Positions 1-6,181 of a stretch of DNA of 6,834 nt are shown piece after piece. The notes beneath the pieces are model-generated. The model saw only the letters and a list, made by a program, of their open reading frames with translations. It was not told the origin of the DNA and did no database searches. The DNA is from CAYOHY01 sp964403885. GTDB lineage: Bacteria; Actinomycetota; Coriobacteriia; Anaerosomatales; PHET01. The stretch lies in NCBI GenBank assembly GCA_964403885.1, contig CAYOHY010000078.1, positions 1-6,834 on the forward strand. Direction: 5' to 3'. Numbering within the stretch: the first letter of the stretch is position 1; each line of letters starts with the position of its first letter. Made by a program: the position numbers and the translations under genes.

Positions 1-13
1 GGCCGCCACTCGC

Positions 14-19
14 TACAAT
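14..19 (+). promoter_or_regulatory. -10 promoter element, likely for the pafB-pafC pair
   Basis: TACAAT is a 5/6 match to the bacterial housekeeping -10 consensus TATAAT and stands out in GC-rich surroundings. Transcription would start near base 26, giving a leader of about 50 bases. The matching -35 region would fall outside the window, so the promoter cannot be confirmed. The leader contains a possible 6-bp hairpin (GCGAGC at 43-48 with GCTCGC at 55-60) just before the ribosome binding site; in sequence this GC-rich it may be chance. Confidence 0.45.
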
Positions 20-66
20 CCATCTATCACCACGCACACGCCGCGAGCCGCCGCGCTCGCTTCGCC

Positions 67-73
67 GAGGGGG
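67..73 (+). promoter_or_regulatory. Ribosome binding site fixing a GTG start
   Basis: GAGGGGG lies 5 bases before the GTG at 79-81. It supports this non-ATG start, which gives an N-terminus beginning directly at the helix-turn-helix domain, as is usual in the family. Confidence 0.6.
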
Positions 74-78
74 CGCAC

Positions 79-1053
79 GTGTCAGAAGCCGTCGAGAGAC
101 TGGTCAATCTCGCCCTGTACCTGGCCGCCGCGCGCGAGCCCAAGACCGCCGAGCAGGTCCGCAGCGAGGTCATGGGCTACCCCGAGGGACAGACCGAGAC
201 GACCTTCCTGCGCATGTTCGAGCGCGACAAGGAAGACCTCAAGCGCATGGGCTTCGCGATCGAGGGCGACTCCGAGGGGCTCTACCGCCTCGACGCCGCG
301 GCCACCTACGCGACCGGCGTCGAGCTCACTCCCGCTGAGGCCGCTGCCGTGCGAGCCGCCGGAAGCGCGCTGCTAGGCGACCCGTCGTTCCCGTTCGCCG
401 AAGACCTGCGCCTCGCGCTCGCGAAGATCTCGGCCGAGATCGACGCGGCCCCGGTGACCTCGGCCGCGCACCTCGCCGATGAGGACCCGGCGCGCCAAGG
501 GCTCATCGTCGCCGAGCTCTCATCGGCGGCCTCGGCGCACAAGCGCGTGAAGTTTGGCTACACCAACGCATCCGGCGCCTCCGCTCCTCACGAGATCGAG
601 CCCTACGGGCTGTTCCTGCACGACGGGCGCTGGTATCTCGTGGGCCGCGACGTCGCCAAGGACGAGGTGCGCACCTACACCGTCGCACGCATGACGCAGG
701 TCGAGATCAACGCCGAGAAGCCCAAGAGCCCCGACTTCGAGCGCCCGGAGGACTTCGACGTCGCGCAGTTCCTGCGGCTGCCGTTCCAGTACGGGCCGGT
801 CGACTCGGAATTCGCGGCGGAGCTGCACATCTCGGCGGATGCCGCGTGGAGAGCGCGCGCCTTGGCCGCCGGTCAGGGCGAGCTCGTGGAGTTCGAGGAC
901 GGCTCGGTGCGGTGGAGCGTGCCCACGCGCTCGGCGGATCGGCTGGTGCGCTTCGCCATCGAGAATGGGCCGGGGATCGAGGTGACGGGGCCGCCTCACC
1001 TGCTTGACCTGGTGAGCGACGGTCTCGCGAAGGTGGTGGAGCTCCATGGCTAA
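79..1053 (+). CDS. pafB: WYL-domain transcriptional regulator, PafB-like
   Basis: A 324-residue wHTH-WYL regulator. Residues about 4-70 form the winged helix-turn-helix. They include FLRMFERDKEDLKRMG at 43-58, which closely resembles the same stretch of actinobacterial PafB. The WYL domain (about 140-212) carries W185-Y186-L187, R198 and R204 (RTY...ARM), the residues that line the ligand or nucleic-acid pocket in this family. Residues about 240-324 fit the C-terminal WCX extension. In mycobacteria PafB pairs with PafC to activate LexA/RecA-independent DNA repair genes. The start is GTG with a good ribosome binding site. The gene overlaps the next WYL gene by 8 bases, so the two are surely co-transcribed and probably translationally coupled. 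There is no pup, pafA or proteasome gene beside it here, unlike in mycobacteria. WYL regulator is near certain; the PafB assignment rests on remembered similarity and the tandem partner. Confidence 0.88.
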   Translation: MSEAVERLVNLALYLAAAREPKTAEQVRSEVMGYPEGQTETTFLRMFERDKEDLKRMGFAIEGDSEGLYRLDAAATYATGVELTPAEAAAVRAAGSALLGDPSFPFAEDLRLALAKISAEIDAAPVTSAAHLADEDPARQGLIVAELSSAASAHKRVKFGYTNASGASAPHEIEPYGLFLHDGRWYLVGRDVAKDEVRTYTVARMTQVEINAEKPKSPDFERPEDFDVAQFLRLPFQYGPVDSEFAAELHISADAAWRARALAAGQGELVEFEDGSVRWSVPTRSADRLVRFAIENGPGIEVTGPPHLLDLVSDGLAKVVELHG

Positions 1054-1978
1054 GCGACCGAGCAGCGCCGATACCGCGCGCCGTCTGGTGGCGCTCGTGG
1101 GCCACCTCAAGAAGGGTGCGGTCCTGCGCATCTCCGATCTCGCTGAGGAGGTGGGCGTCTCGGAAGCGGTGCTCGCCTCCGACCTCGAGACGCTCTCTGT
1201 GTGCGGCGTGGCGCCCTACTACCCTGACGACTACATCCCGCTCGTCATCCAAAACGGGCTTGTCTACGTGAGCGGCGAGGTGCCTGCACTGCGAGGCCCC
1301 GTGCGGTTGGGCGCGGGCGAGTCGCGCGCGCTGGCCTCGGCGCTGCAGGCCGCCGGCTTCACCGCCGACGACGAGCTGACCGCTCGGCTCATGGCCGCTG
1401 CCGCCCCCGCCGACTTCGACGCCGAGGAGCTCGAGCGCACGATCCGCTCGGCCACGGCGACCCATCAGTCCGAGACCTACGGGGCGCTCGCGCGCGGCAT
1501 CCAGGGCAACGGCGTGGTGCGGATCGAGTACGTGCGCGCAGGCACCGAGGAGTCGTCGTGCCGCGAGGTGGAGCCCGCCACGCTCTTCGCCGAGCGCGGC
1601 GCGTGGTACCTGACGGCCTGGTGCCGCTCCAGCGATGACTGGCGCACCTTCCGCGTGGACCGCATCAGGTCCGCCGGGCTGACCGGCGACGTGTTCACGC
1701 CGCGAGAGGGCGCGCCCAGCGGTGCGGAGGCGTTTCGCTCCGAGGGCTTGCCGGCGGCGACCCTGCGCTTCACCGACGGCGAGCGCTTTGACGAGCGCGA
1801 GTGGCCGGGCGGCCGCGTGACGAGCACATCAGACGCCGAGACCATCGCCGAGGTCCCGTACGGGGGCACCGAGTGGATCGCCCGCCGGGTGGTTGCGCGC
1901 TTGGGACGCGTCGAGGTGGTCGAGCCGCAGAGTGTCCGTGCCGCCGTGCGCGAGCTGGCGGCTCAGCTCTCGTCGTAG
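1046..1978 (+). CDS. pafC: WYL-domain transcriptional regulator, PafC-like
   Basis: A 310-residue partner of the preceding regulator. The helix-turn-helix (about 8-75) includes ISDLAEEVGVSEAVLASDLE at 29-48 and then LSVCGVAPYYPDDYI, matching the PafC-type N-terminus. The WYL domain (about 145-215) has W187-Y188-L189, R200 and R206 (RTFRVDRI). A WCX-like extension ends the protein (about 235-310). In known PafBC systems the two proteins act together as one activator, and some actinobacteria fuse them into one chain. The 8-base overlap ATGGCTAA with the upstream gene implies coupled translation and roughly equal amounts. The last 16 bases overlap, tail to tail, the end of the VOC gene on the other strand. 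No terminator is visible after the stop, so transcripts may run into that gene as antisense. Confidence 0.86.
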   Translation: MAKRPSSADTARRLVALVGHLKKGAVLRISDLAEEVGVSEAVLASDLETLSVCGVAPYYPDDYIPLVIQNGLVYVSGEVPALRGPVRLGAGESRALASALQAAGFTADDELTARLMAAAAPADFDAEELERTIRSATATHQSETYGALARGIQGNGVVRIEYVRAGTEESSCREVEPATLFAERGAWYLTAWCRSSDDWRTFRVDRIRSAGLTGDVFTPREGAPSGAEAFRSEGLPAATLRFTDGERFDEREWPGGRVTSTSDAETIAEVPYGGTEWIARRVVARLGRVEVVEPQSVRAAVRELAAQLSS

Positions 1979-2436
1979 GCAGCCTCAAGGTCTGCGATGA
2001 CGAGCCTGTCCATGGCGAGCATGGCCTCGTTCACTCGGCGCGCGCCCTCGCCGCCCCGGGCGAGCAGCTCGTGAAGCTGCCGCGGCACCACCTGCCACGT
2101 CACGCCAAAACGGTCCGTCAACCAACCGCATCTGCTGTGCTCGCCGCCATCCTCGACCAACCGATCCCAGTAGTGGTCCACCTCGGCTTGCGTACTGCAG
2201 TCGATCACGAATGAGACCGCGGGGGTGAACTGATAGACGGGTCCGCCGTTGAGCGCGACGAAGTCCTGACCCCTGAGGTGAAATGAGATCGTCATGACGG
2301 TCCCAGCGACACCCGGGCCGGCCTCGCCGTAGCGCGCGAGCTGGCGGATACCGGAGTCCGGGAAGACCGACAGGTAGAACTCGACAGCTTGCTCGGCTGT
2401 GTCGTCGAACCACAGGAACGGTGTGATGGCGCTCAT
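1963..2436 (-). CDS. VOC-superfamily protein (PhnB / 3-dmu-9_3-mt family)
   Basis: A 157-residue protein of the vicinal-oxygen-chelate fold. The whole length fits Pfam 3-dmu-9_3-mt (PF06983). Family hallmarks are ITPFLWFDDTAEQAVEFYLS at 4-23, GTVMTISFHL at 45-54, the ALNGG at 61-65, VSFVIDC at 74-80, and CGWLTDRFGVTWQVVP at 103-118. Members are often called PhnB-like or 3-demethylubiquinone methyltransferase-like, but neither activity is shown for most of them and I do not assign a substrate. The start is set by a strong ribosome binding site (AAGAGGTG). It lies downstream of dinG on the same strand with a 77-base gap that contains a hairpin, so it may have its own transcript. Its last 16 bases overlap pafC in convergent orientation. 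No functional link with either neighbour is evident. Confidence 0.87.
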   Translation of the reverse strand: MSAITPFLWFDDTAEQAVEFYLSVFPDSGIRQLARYGEAGPGVAGTVMTISFHLRGQDFVALNGGPVYQFTPAVSFVIDCSTQAEVDHYWDRLVEDGGEHSRCGWLTDRFGVTWQVVPRQLHELLARGGEGARRVNEAMLAMDRLVIADLEAAYDES

Positions 2437-2440
2437 GGGT

Positions 2441-2448
2441 CACCTCTT
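2441..2448 (-). promoter_or_regulatory. Strong ribosome binding site of the VOC gene
   Basis: On the minus strand AAGAGGTG sits 4 bases before the ATG at 2436-2434, close to the ideal Shine-Dalgarno sequence and spacing. It is the best ribosome binding site in the window and implies efficient translation. Confidence 0.65.
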
Positions 2449-2486
2449 GGGTCGCGGGCGGGCAAGGACGTATGTTCCCGCCGAAA

Positions 2487-2500
2487 GGGGGCTCGCCCCC
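2487..2500 (-). terminator. Weak candidate terminator hairpin after dinG
   Basis: On the minus strand GGGGG-CGAG-CCCCC forms a 5-bp all-GC stem with a tetraloop, followed by TTT. It starts 13 bases after the dinG stop codon. The stem is short and the U-run is only three bases, so it may attenuate rather than stop transcription into the VOC gene. On the plus strand no T-run follows. Confidence 0.35.
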
Positions 2501-2513
2501 GCGAAGAGTCCCG

Positions 2514-5402
2514 CTATCTGCCGAACCGCGTCCTGATCTGCTCGATCGCCTCGGCGCTAGTGATGCGTTCGACGTCTTCGACCGGCAGCGCCGCGAGGAA
2601 CTGCCGCCCGTAGCCTTTGCGCAGCACGCGCGCGTCCGCGATGACCAGACATCCGGTGTCGGTGCTCGAGCGGATGAGGCGGCCCGCCGCCTGTTTGAGC
2701 TCGATGACGGCCTCCGGCAGGGTGTAGCGGCCCCATGCGGCGCGACCTTCTCGGCGTTCGCGTTCGAGGGCGAGCGGGTCAGTGGGCAGCCCGAAGGGGA
2801 GCTTGGGCACCACCACGCAGCGCAGGGTGTCGCCCTTGGCGTCGAATCCCTCCCAGAAGCTCTTGAGGGCGAACAGCGACAGGTGCTCGTCGGCGAGGAA
2901 CTCGTCGCGCAGGCGCTTGGCCGAGGTGCCGCGTCGCTGGCAGATGACCTCGAGTCCGCGCAGCCGCAGACGTGGCTCGAGCAGCGCGTGGAGGTGCTCC
3001 ATGTCGCGGCGGTTGGTGAACAGCGTGAGCACGCTGCCGCCCATCGCCAGATGCACGCCCTCGAGCAGCCGCTCGAGCGAGGCCAGGTAGTCGCGCTCGC
3101 GCGGCTCGGGCAGGTCCGTGGGCACGAACACCGCCATCTGGCGCTCGAAGTCGTAGCTCGAGGCCAGGCGCAGCGACTTCCAGCGCTCGGCGTCGAGGCG
3201 GTCGAGCCCCACGGCGCGCGCGAAGTGGTCGAACGACTCACCCGCCGCGATGGTCGCCGACGTGTAGATCACGCTGTGCGTGCGCGGGTACAGGTCCTCA
3301 AGCAGTGCAGCACCGATGTCGAGCTGCGCGGCGACGAGCGCTTCGGCGTCGACGGTGGGCCGGCGATCGAGCTCCGCCGAGTAGACGAACTCGGTGTTCT
3401 CGCCATCGATCACGGCCACGAGTCCGATGTGCTGGTCCGCCAGGCGCGTGAGCAGCCCGGCGAGGTCCGCGCGCGGATCGGTGAAGTCCGCGCTCATCGT
3501 CTCGAGGAGCGTCATGAGCTCGCGACCCTCGGCGAGCAGCTGTTCGAGGCGTCTGGCGAGTGCTCGGCCGGTCGAGGCGACGGTGCCCCACGGACCGCTG
3601 TCGCGCACGGCATCGGTGACCCAGAGCTCGGCGGAGTCGTAGTCGCTGCGTCCGGCGAGCGGAGCGAGGTCCTTCACGAACGTGAACATGGAGTCAGCGA
3701 GCGTGGCGCAGCGCTGTGTCTCCTCCTCCATACGTTGGATGAGGCTCAGCGCGTTGATGGCGGTCGCGTCTCCACGCAGTCGCTTGCGAATGATGTCGAG
3801 CAACCCGCCGCGCTTGCTGTGAAGTGACCCAAGAACGGTTGTGAGCTCAAGATGCGTCGCTCCGGTGGTGAGCTGCTTGCGCGCCTCTGACTCGGCGGCG
3901 TGCGCCTCGTCCACGATCCAGTGGCGGATGGGCGGCAGGATACCGCCCTGCGCCACCACGTCTCTGAAGAGCAGCGCGTGGTTGGTGACCACGATGTTGG
4001 CGCTCGCCGCGCGGCGCCTGACGCCGTGGAGGTAGCACAGGTGGGGGAAGTAGCGGCACCGCTTGTGGGTGCAGTCTGCCTGGCTGGCCGCGATCACACC
4101 GCGCACGTCTCGGCGCCAGTGGAGGTTGATGATGTCGAGGTCGCCCCACGCGCTTTGCGCGACCCACGCGAGCAGTGCGGCCACCGACGCGATGCGGTCC
4201 GCGCACGCGCTCTCGTCGAGCTCGCCGGCGAGTCGCTCGAGCTTGCGCAGACACGGGTAGTGGTCGTAACCCTTGAGCGCGACCCAACGCAGATCGACGC
4301 CCATCGCCTCGGCCAGTTTGGGCAGCTCGTGATAGACCAGCTGATCCATGAGCGCGTTGGTCTTGGTGGCCACGCCCACACCCACGCCGTTCATCACCGA
4401 GAACAGCGCCGACGGCACCAGGTACGCCACGGACTTGCCCACGCCCGTTCCCGCCTCGACCGCCAGATGCGTGGACGACTCGAACGCGCCGAGCACCGCC
4501 CTCGCCATCTCGACCTGCTCGTCACGGCGCTCGAACCCGGGGTACATGCGGCCCGCCGTGCCTCCCGCCGAGAACTCCGCGGTGACCTCGGCGGCCGACG
4601 GGCACGCACAGGTGAGGTCGTCGGCATCGAAGAGCGCGTCCGCGCGATCCGCCGCGACGTGGCGCCGGCGCACTTCCTTGAGGTCGTAGTAGGCCTTGGG
4701 GTGGGCCGCGGCGAGCCGAGCGAGCCATTCGCGCTCAGCCCACTGAGCCTCGGGCGCCAGGCTCGAGATGCGCGTGAGCACGCCGGGCTCGAGCTCGCTT
4801 GCGCCCAGCAGCGCGACGCGCCACATGCACGCGAGCGCTTCCACGTCCGCCGCCGCGCGGTGCGCCTGCCCCTCGCACTGCGGGCAGAACGCCGTCGACA
4901 GATCGGTCAGCCGATGACTGCGTAGCCGAGGCAAGCCGATGCGCGTGAGGACCAGCGAGTCGATCCACGTGCCGGGAAACGCACCGCGGCCCAGCACCCG
5001 TTCAAGGAACGACCGGTCGAAGCCGCCGTTGTGGGCGACGATGTCGCGTGAACCCACGAACTCGGCGAGCTGTGAGGCCGCGGCCTCGACGCACGGCATC
5101 CCCGCGACCATCGCGTCATCGATGCCTGTGAGCTTGGTTATCTCGGCGGGGATGGGGACGAGGGGGTCGACCAGCGTGCTGAAGCGATCAAGCACCTCGG
5201 GGCCGCGCATGATCGCAGCCGCCACCTCGATGATGCGGTCACGATCATGGTCGTAGCCGGTGGTCTCGATGTCGAGGATGCACACTTCCGGCTCATCCAG
5301 CCCGAACCACGCCTCACGCGCCCGCTCGCCGAGCCCGCCGTAGAGCACGACGACATCGGGGTCTGTCCCCGAGACGATGAGTTGTTCGAGTGCTGGATTC
5401 AC
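2514..5402 (-). CDS. dinG: DinG-family Fe-S helicase with N-terminal DEDDh 3'-5' exonuclease domain
   Basis: A 962-residue protein from the preferred GTG at 5402. Numbering follows that start. An N-terminal segment of about 40 residues precedes a DnaQ-type exonuclease with all five catalytic residues: D44 and E46 (DIETTG), D129 (AHNGGFD), H181 and D186. The XPD/DinG-type SF2 helicase follows: Walker A GTGVGKS at 318-324, four Fe-S cysteines C384, C444, C449 and C456, TNH at 473-475, DEAH at 498-501, TSAT at 714-717, SFWEGFD at 848-854, and motif VI with Q904, G907, R908 and R911. Domain order matches Bacillus-type DinG. The family acts on forked or structured DNA in repair and replication, so a cytoplasmic repair role is likely. 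Other starts are ATG at 5432 (AGGG ribosome binding site, 972 residues) and GTG at 5450 (978 residues). The 5450 codon touches a terminator-like hairpin. The 5402 start fits the promoter position and the lower-GC codons that follow it. Confidence 0.9.
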   Translation of the reverse strand: MNPALEQLIVSGTDPDVVVLYGGLGERAREAWFGLDEPEVCILDIETTGYDHDRDRIIEVAAAIMRGPEVLDRFSTLVDPLVPIPAEITKLTGIDDAMVAGMPCVEAAASQLAEFVGSRDIVAHNGGFDRSFLERVLGRGAFPGTWIDSLVLTRIGLPRLRSHRLTDLSTAFCPQCEGQAHRAAADVEALACMWRVALLGASELEPGVLTRISSLAPEAQWAEREWLARLAAAHPKAYYDLKEVRRRHVAADRADALFDADDLTCACPSAAEVTAEFSAGGTAGRMYPGFERRDEQVEMARAVLGAFESSTHLAVEAGTGVGKSVAYLVPSALFSVMNGVGVGVATKTNALMDQLVYHELPKLAEAMGVDLRWVALKGYDHYPCLRKLERLAGELDESACADRIASVAALLAWVAQSAWGDLDIINLHWRRDVRGVIAASQADCTHKRCRYFPHLCYLHGVRRRAASANIVVTNHALLFRDVVAQGGILPPIRHWIVDEAHAAESEARKQLTTGATHLELTTVLGSLHSKRGGLLDIIRKRLRGDATAINALSLIQRMEEETQRCATLADSMFTFVKDLAPLAGRSDYDSAELWVTDAVRDSGPWGTVASTGRALARRLEQLLAEGRELMTLLETMSADFTDPRADLAGLLTRLADQHIGLVAVIDGENTEFVYSAELDRRPTVDAEALVAAQLDIGAALLEDLYPRTHSVIYTSATIAAGESFDHFARAVGLDRLDAERWKSLRLASSYDFERQMAVFVPTDLPEPRERDYLASLERLLEGVHLAMGGSVLTLFTNRRDMEHLHALLEPRLRLRGLEVICQRRGTSAKRLRDEFLADEHLSLFALKSFWEGFDAKGDTLRCVVVPKLPFGLPTDPLALERERREGRAAWGRYTLPEAVIELKQAAGRLIRSSTDTGCLVIADARVLRKGYGRQFLAALPVEDVERITSAEAIEQIRTRFGR

Positions 5403-5409
5403 GCCCGCC

Positions 5410-5432
5410 AGCGTAGCACGCGGCCGTGACAT
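5410..5432 (-). promoter_or_regulatory. Candidate dinG promoter with partial RecA-NDp (PafBC-type) motif
   Basis: Read on the minus strand, ATGTCACGG (5432-5424) is followed by exactly 8 bases and then TACGCT (5415-5410). The mycobacterial PafBC-dependent promoter consensus is TTGTCRGTG-N8-TAnnnT. The match is 6 of 9 in the upstream element, with TGTCR intact, plus correct spacing and a correct TAnnnT. TGC just before TACGCT also makes an extended -10. Seven bases separate the -10 from the GTG at 5402, so transcription would begin at or one base before the start codon. The consensus is recalled from mycobacteria, so its use in this organism is inference. Confidence 0.4.
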
Positions 5433-5449
5433 TCTCGGGCCCTGACGCA

Positions 5450-5481
5450 CGAAGGCCGCCCCATTGCCGGGACGGCCTTCG
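5450..5481 (-). terminator. Terminator-like hairpin after the NTF2-like gene
   Basis: CGAAGGCCG at 5450-5458 pairs with CGGCCTTCG at 5473-5481, a perfect 9-bp stem. The 14-base loop could form three further C-G pairs. It lies 26 bases past the stop of the minus-strand membrane-protein gene and before dinG, as expected for a terminator isolating the two. The T-run after it is poor on either strand, so termination may need Rho or be incomplete. Confidence 0.55.
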
Positions 5482-5492
5482 GATCGCTCATC

Positions 5493-5508
5493 AGTCTCGG
5501 AAGAGACT
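5493..5508 (-). other. Small hairpin at the stop codon of the NTF2-like gene
   Basis: AGTCTC at 5493-5498 and GAGACT at 5503-5508 form a perfect 6-bp stem around a 4-base loop. On the minus-strand transcript the stem starts at the last base of the stop codon TAA (5510-5508), and the larger hairpin follows 11 bases later. The pair may protect the mRNA 3' end or help termination. It has no T-run of its own. Confidence 0.35.
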
Positions 5509-6071
5509 TACTTCATGCCGGTGACGGCCTTGCTCTCGACGAGCCACACGCCGTCCTTCTTGACGAAGGTCCAGGTGTTCTCGAAGGTGCCGTAGCCGCC
5601 GGTGACCTGGTCGACCTTGACGGTCGCCTTGTCGCCCTCGACGGTGGCGCCGGTGACCTTGAAGCTCTTCACGCCGTAGCCCTCGACCTGCTGCTTGAGA
5701 GCGTCAGGGGAGTTGCCGGCCTTCTTGTCGGCGGGCAGAGCGTCGAACGCGGCCTGCCAGTCGCCCTTATCGCAGGCGGTGTAGTACTTGGTGACCCACG
5801 CCTCGGGCTCGGTGCCCTTGGGGAGCTTGGTGGCGGACTTGGGGTCCACCGGTGCGGCGGCCGGGCTCTGCTGGCCCATGCCCGCCGGAGGCTGCTGACC
5901 GGTGGTCGGCGTGGTGGCCGGCGCGGTCTGCGCGGTGGGGGCGGGAACGGTGGTGGCTGCCTTGCTCTGCTGCCAGATGAGGACGCCGACGATCGCTGCG
6001 AGCAGCGCGGCGATGACGACCAGACCGATGACGACGGTCTGCTGATTGTTGTTCTGAACCTGCTCGGACAT
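5508..6071 (-). CDS. Membrane-anchored protein with NTF2-like (DUF4878-like) C-terminal domain
   Basis: A 187-residue protein of unknown function. Residues 1-11 are short and Asn/Gln-rich. Residues 12-33 are a single hydrophobic helix, read as a signal anchor because no lipobox cysteine or clear cleavage site follows it. Residues 36-85 are a low-complexity Ala/Pro/Thr/Gln linker. Residues 86-187 look like a small alpha+beta domain of the NTF2-like or DUF4878 kind: a helical start (AWVTKYYTACDKGDWQAAFD at 91-110), then beta strands ending in ENTWTFVKKDGVWLVES at 164-180, the typical final hairpin of such domains. The domain probably sits outside the membrane. Such domains often bind small ligands or partners; no catalytic residues are evident. 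The ATG has an AAGGGA ribosome binding site 5 bases upstream. It is divergent from sdaAB and separated from dinG by two hairpins, so it is probably monocistronic. Confidence 0.78.
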   Translation of the reverse strand: MSEQVQNNNQQTVVIGLVVIAALLAAIVGVLIWQQSKAATTVPAPTAQTAPATTPTTGQQPPAGMGQQSPAAAPVDPKSATKLPKGTEPEAWVTKYYTACDKGDWQAAFDALPADKKAGNSPDALKQQVEGYGVKSFKVTGATVEGDKATVKVDQVTGGYGTFENTWTFVKKDGVWLVESKAVTGMK

Positions 6072-6121
6072 GTGCTTCCCTTCTCAGTGCTTGCCTGAAC
6101 GAGCGCTTAACGCGCCCGCAC

Positions 6122-6127
6122 AGTCTA
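6122..6127 (-). promoter_or_regulatory. Possible -10 element of the NTF2-like gene
   Basis: Minus-strand TAGACT matches the TAnnnT core of a -10 element and would give a leader of about 45 bases. The -35 position (6145-6150, ATACGA on the minus strand) is poor, so this is tentative. Confidence 0.25.
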
Positions 6128-6134
6128 CTAGGTG

Positions 6135-6144
6135 GGACGCGTCC
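6135..6144. promoter_or_regulatory. Perfect 10-bp palindrome, candidate operator
   Basis: GGACGCGTCC is its own reverse complement. It lies near the middle of the 110-base divergent region, inside the -35/-10 spacer of the possible promoter of the NTF2-like gene and upstream of the sdaAB -10. That is a reasonable site for a dimeric regulator of one or both genes. A GC-rich 10-mer palindrome can occur by chance in a region this long. Confidence 0.25.
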
Positions 6145-6166
6145 TCGTATAGGTGCCGAGGTATGG

Positions 6167-6175
6167 TGATACGAT
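6167..6175 (+). promoter_or_regulatory. Extended -10 promoter of sdaAB, likely leaderless
   Basis: TGATACGAT fits the extended -10 pattern TGnTAnnnT. Only six bases (6176-6181) separate it from the ATG at 6182, so transcription should begin at or next to the start codon. The -35 position has no good hexamer, as is common with extended -10 promoters. No convincing Shine-Dalgarno sequence precedes the ATG, consistent with a leaderless mRNA. Confidence 0.5.
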
Positions 6176-6181
6176 GAGCGA

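Noticed and set aside
43..60. 6-bp hairpin in the pafB leader as a riboswitch or attenuator
   Set aside because: Short GC-only stem in very GC-rich DNA, with no alternative structure, leader peptide or T-run.
707..1465. Minus-strand open frame of 252 codons opposite the two WYL genes
   Set aside because: It crosses the pafB-pafC junction in antisense, and both WYL genes are well supported by conserved motifs.
1985..3241. Minus-strand open frame of 418 codons spanning the VOC gene and the 3' part of dinG
   Set aside because: It runs out of frame through two genes with clear conserved products on the same strand. Its Ser/Arg/Cys-rich translation has no family features.
2472..3827. Plus-strand open frame of 451 codons opposite dinG
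   Set aside because: It is antisense to the conserved helicase half of DinG. Its translation is rich in Arg, Glu, Ala and Val with no recognisable domain, as expected from the mirror of a high-GC gene.
3900..4925. Plus-strand open frame of 341 codons opposite dinG
   Set aside because: Same reason: it covers the Walker A and exonuclease coding region in antisense, with Arg/His-rich low-information translation.
4999..5011. CGTTC-AAG-GAACG inverted repeat
   Set aside because: The half-sites are in the wrong order and spacing for a LexA box, and it lies inside the dinG coding region.
6097..6110. Possible LexA/SOS box (GAACGAGCGCTTAA) upstream of the membrane-protein gene
   Set aside because: Only the GAAC half-site fits the GAAC-N4-GTTC pattern; the second half has two mismatches.
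6153..6175. RecA-NDp-like reading of the sdaAB promoter (GTGCCGAGG-N8-TACGAT)
   Set aside because: Only 5 of 9 upstream positions match and the TGTC core is broken, so it is not better than chance. It also shows how easily partial matches arise.
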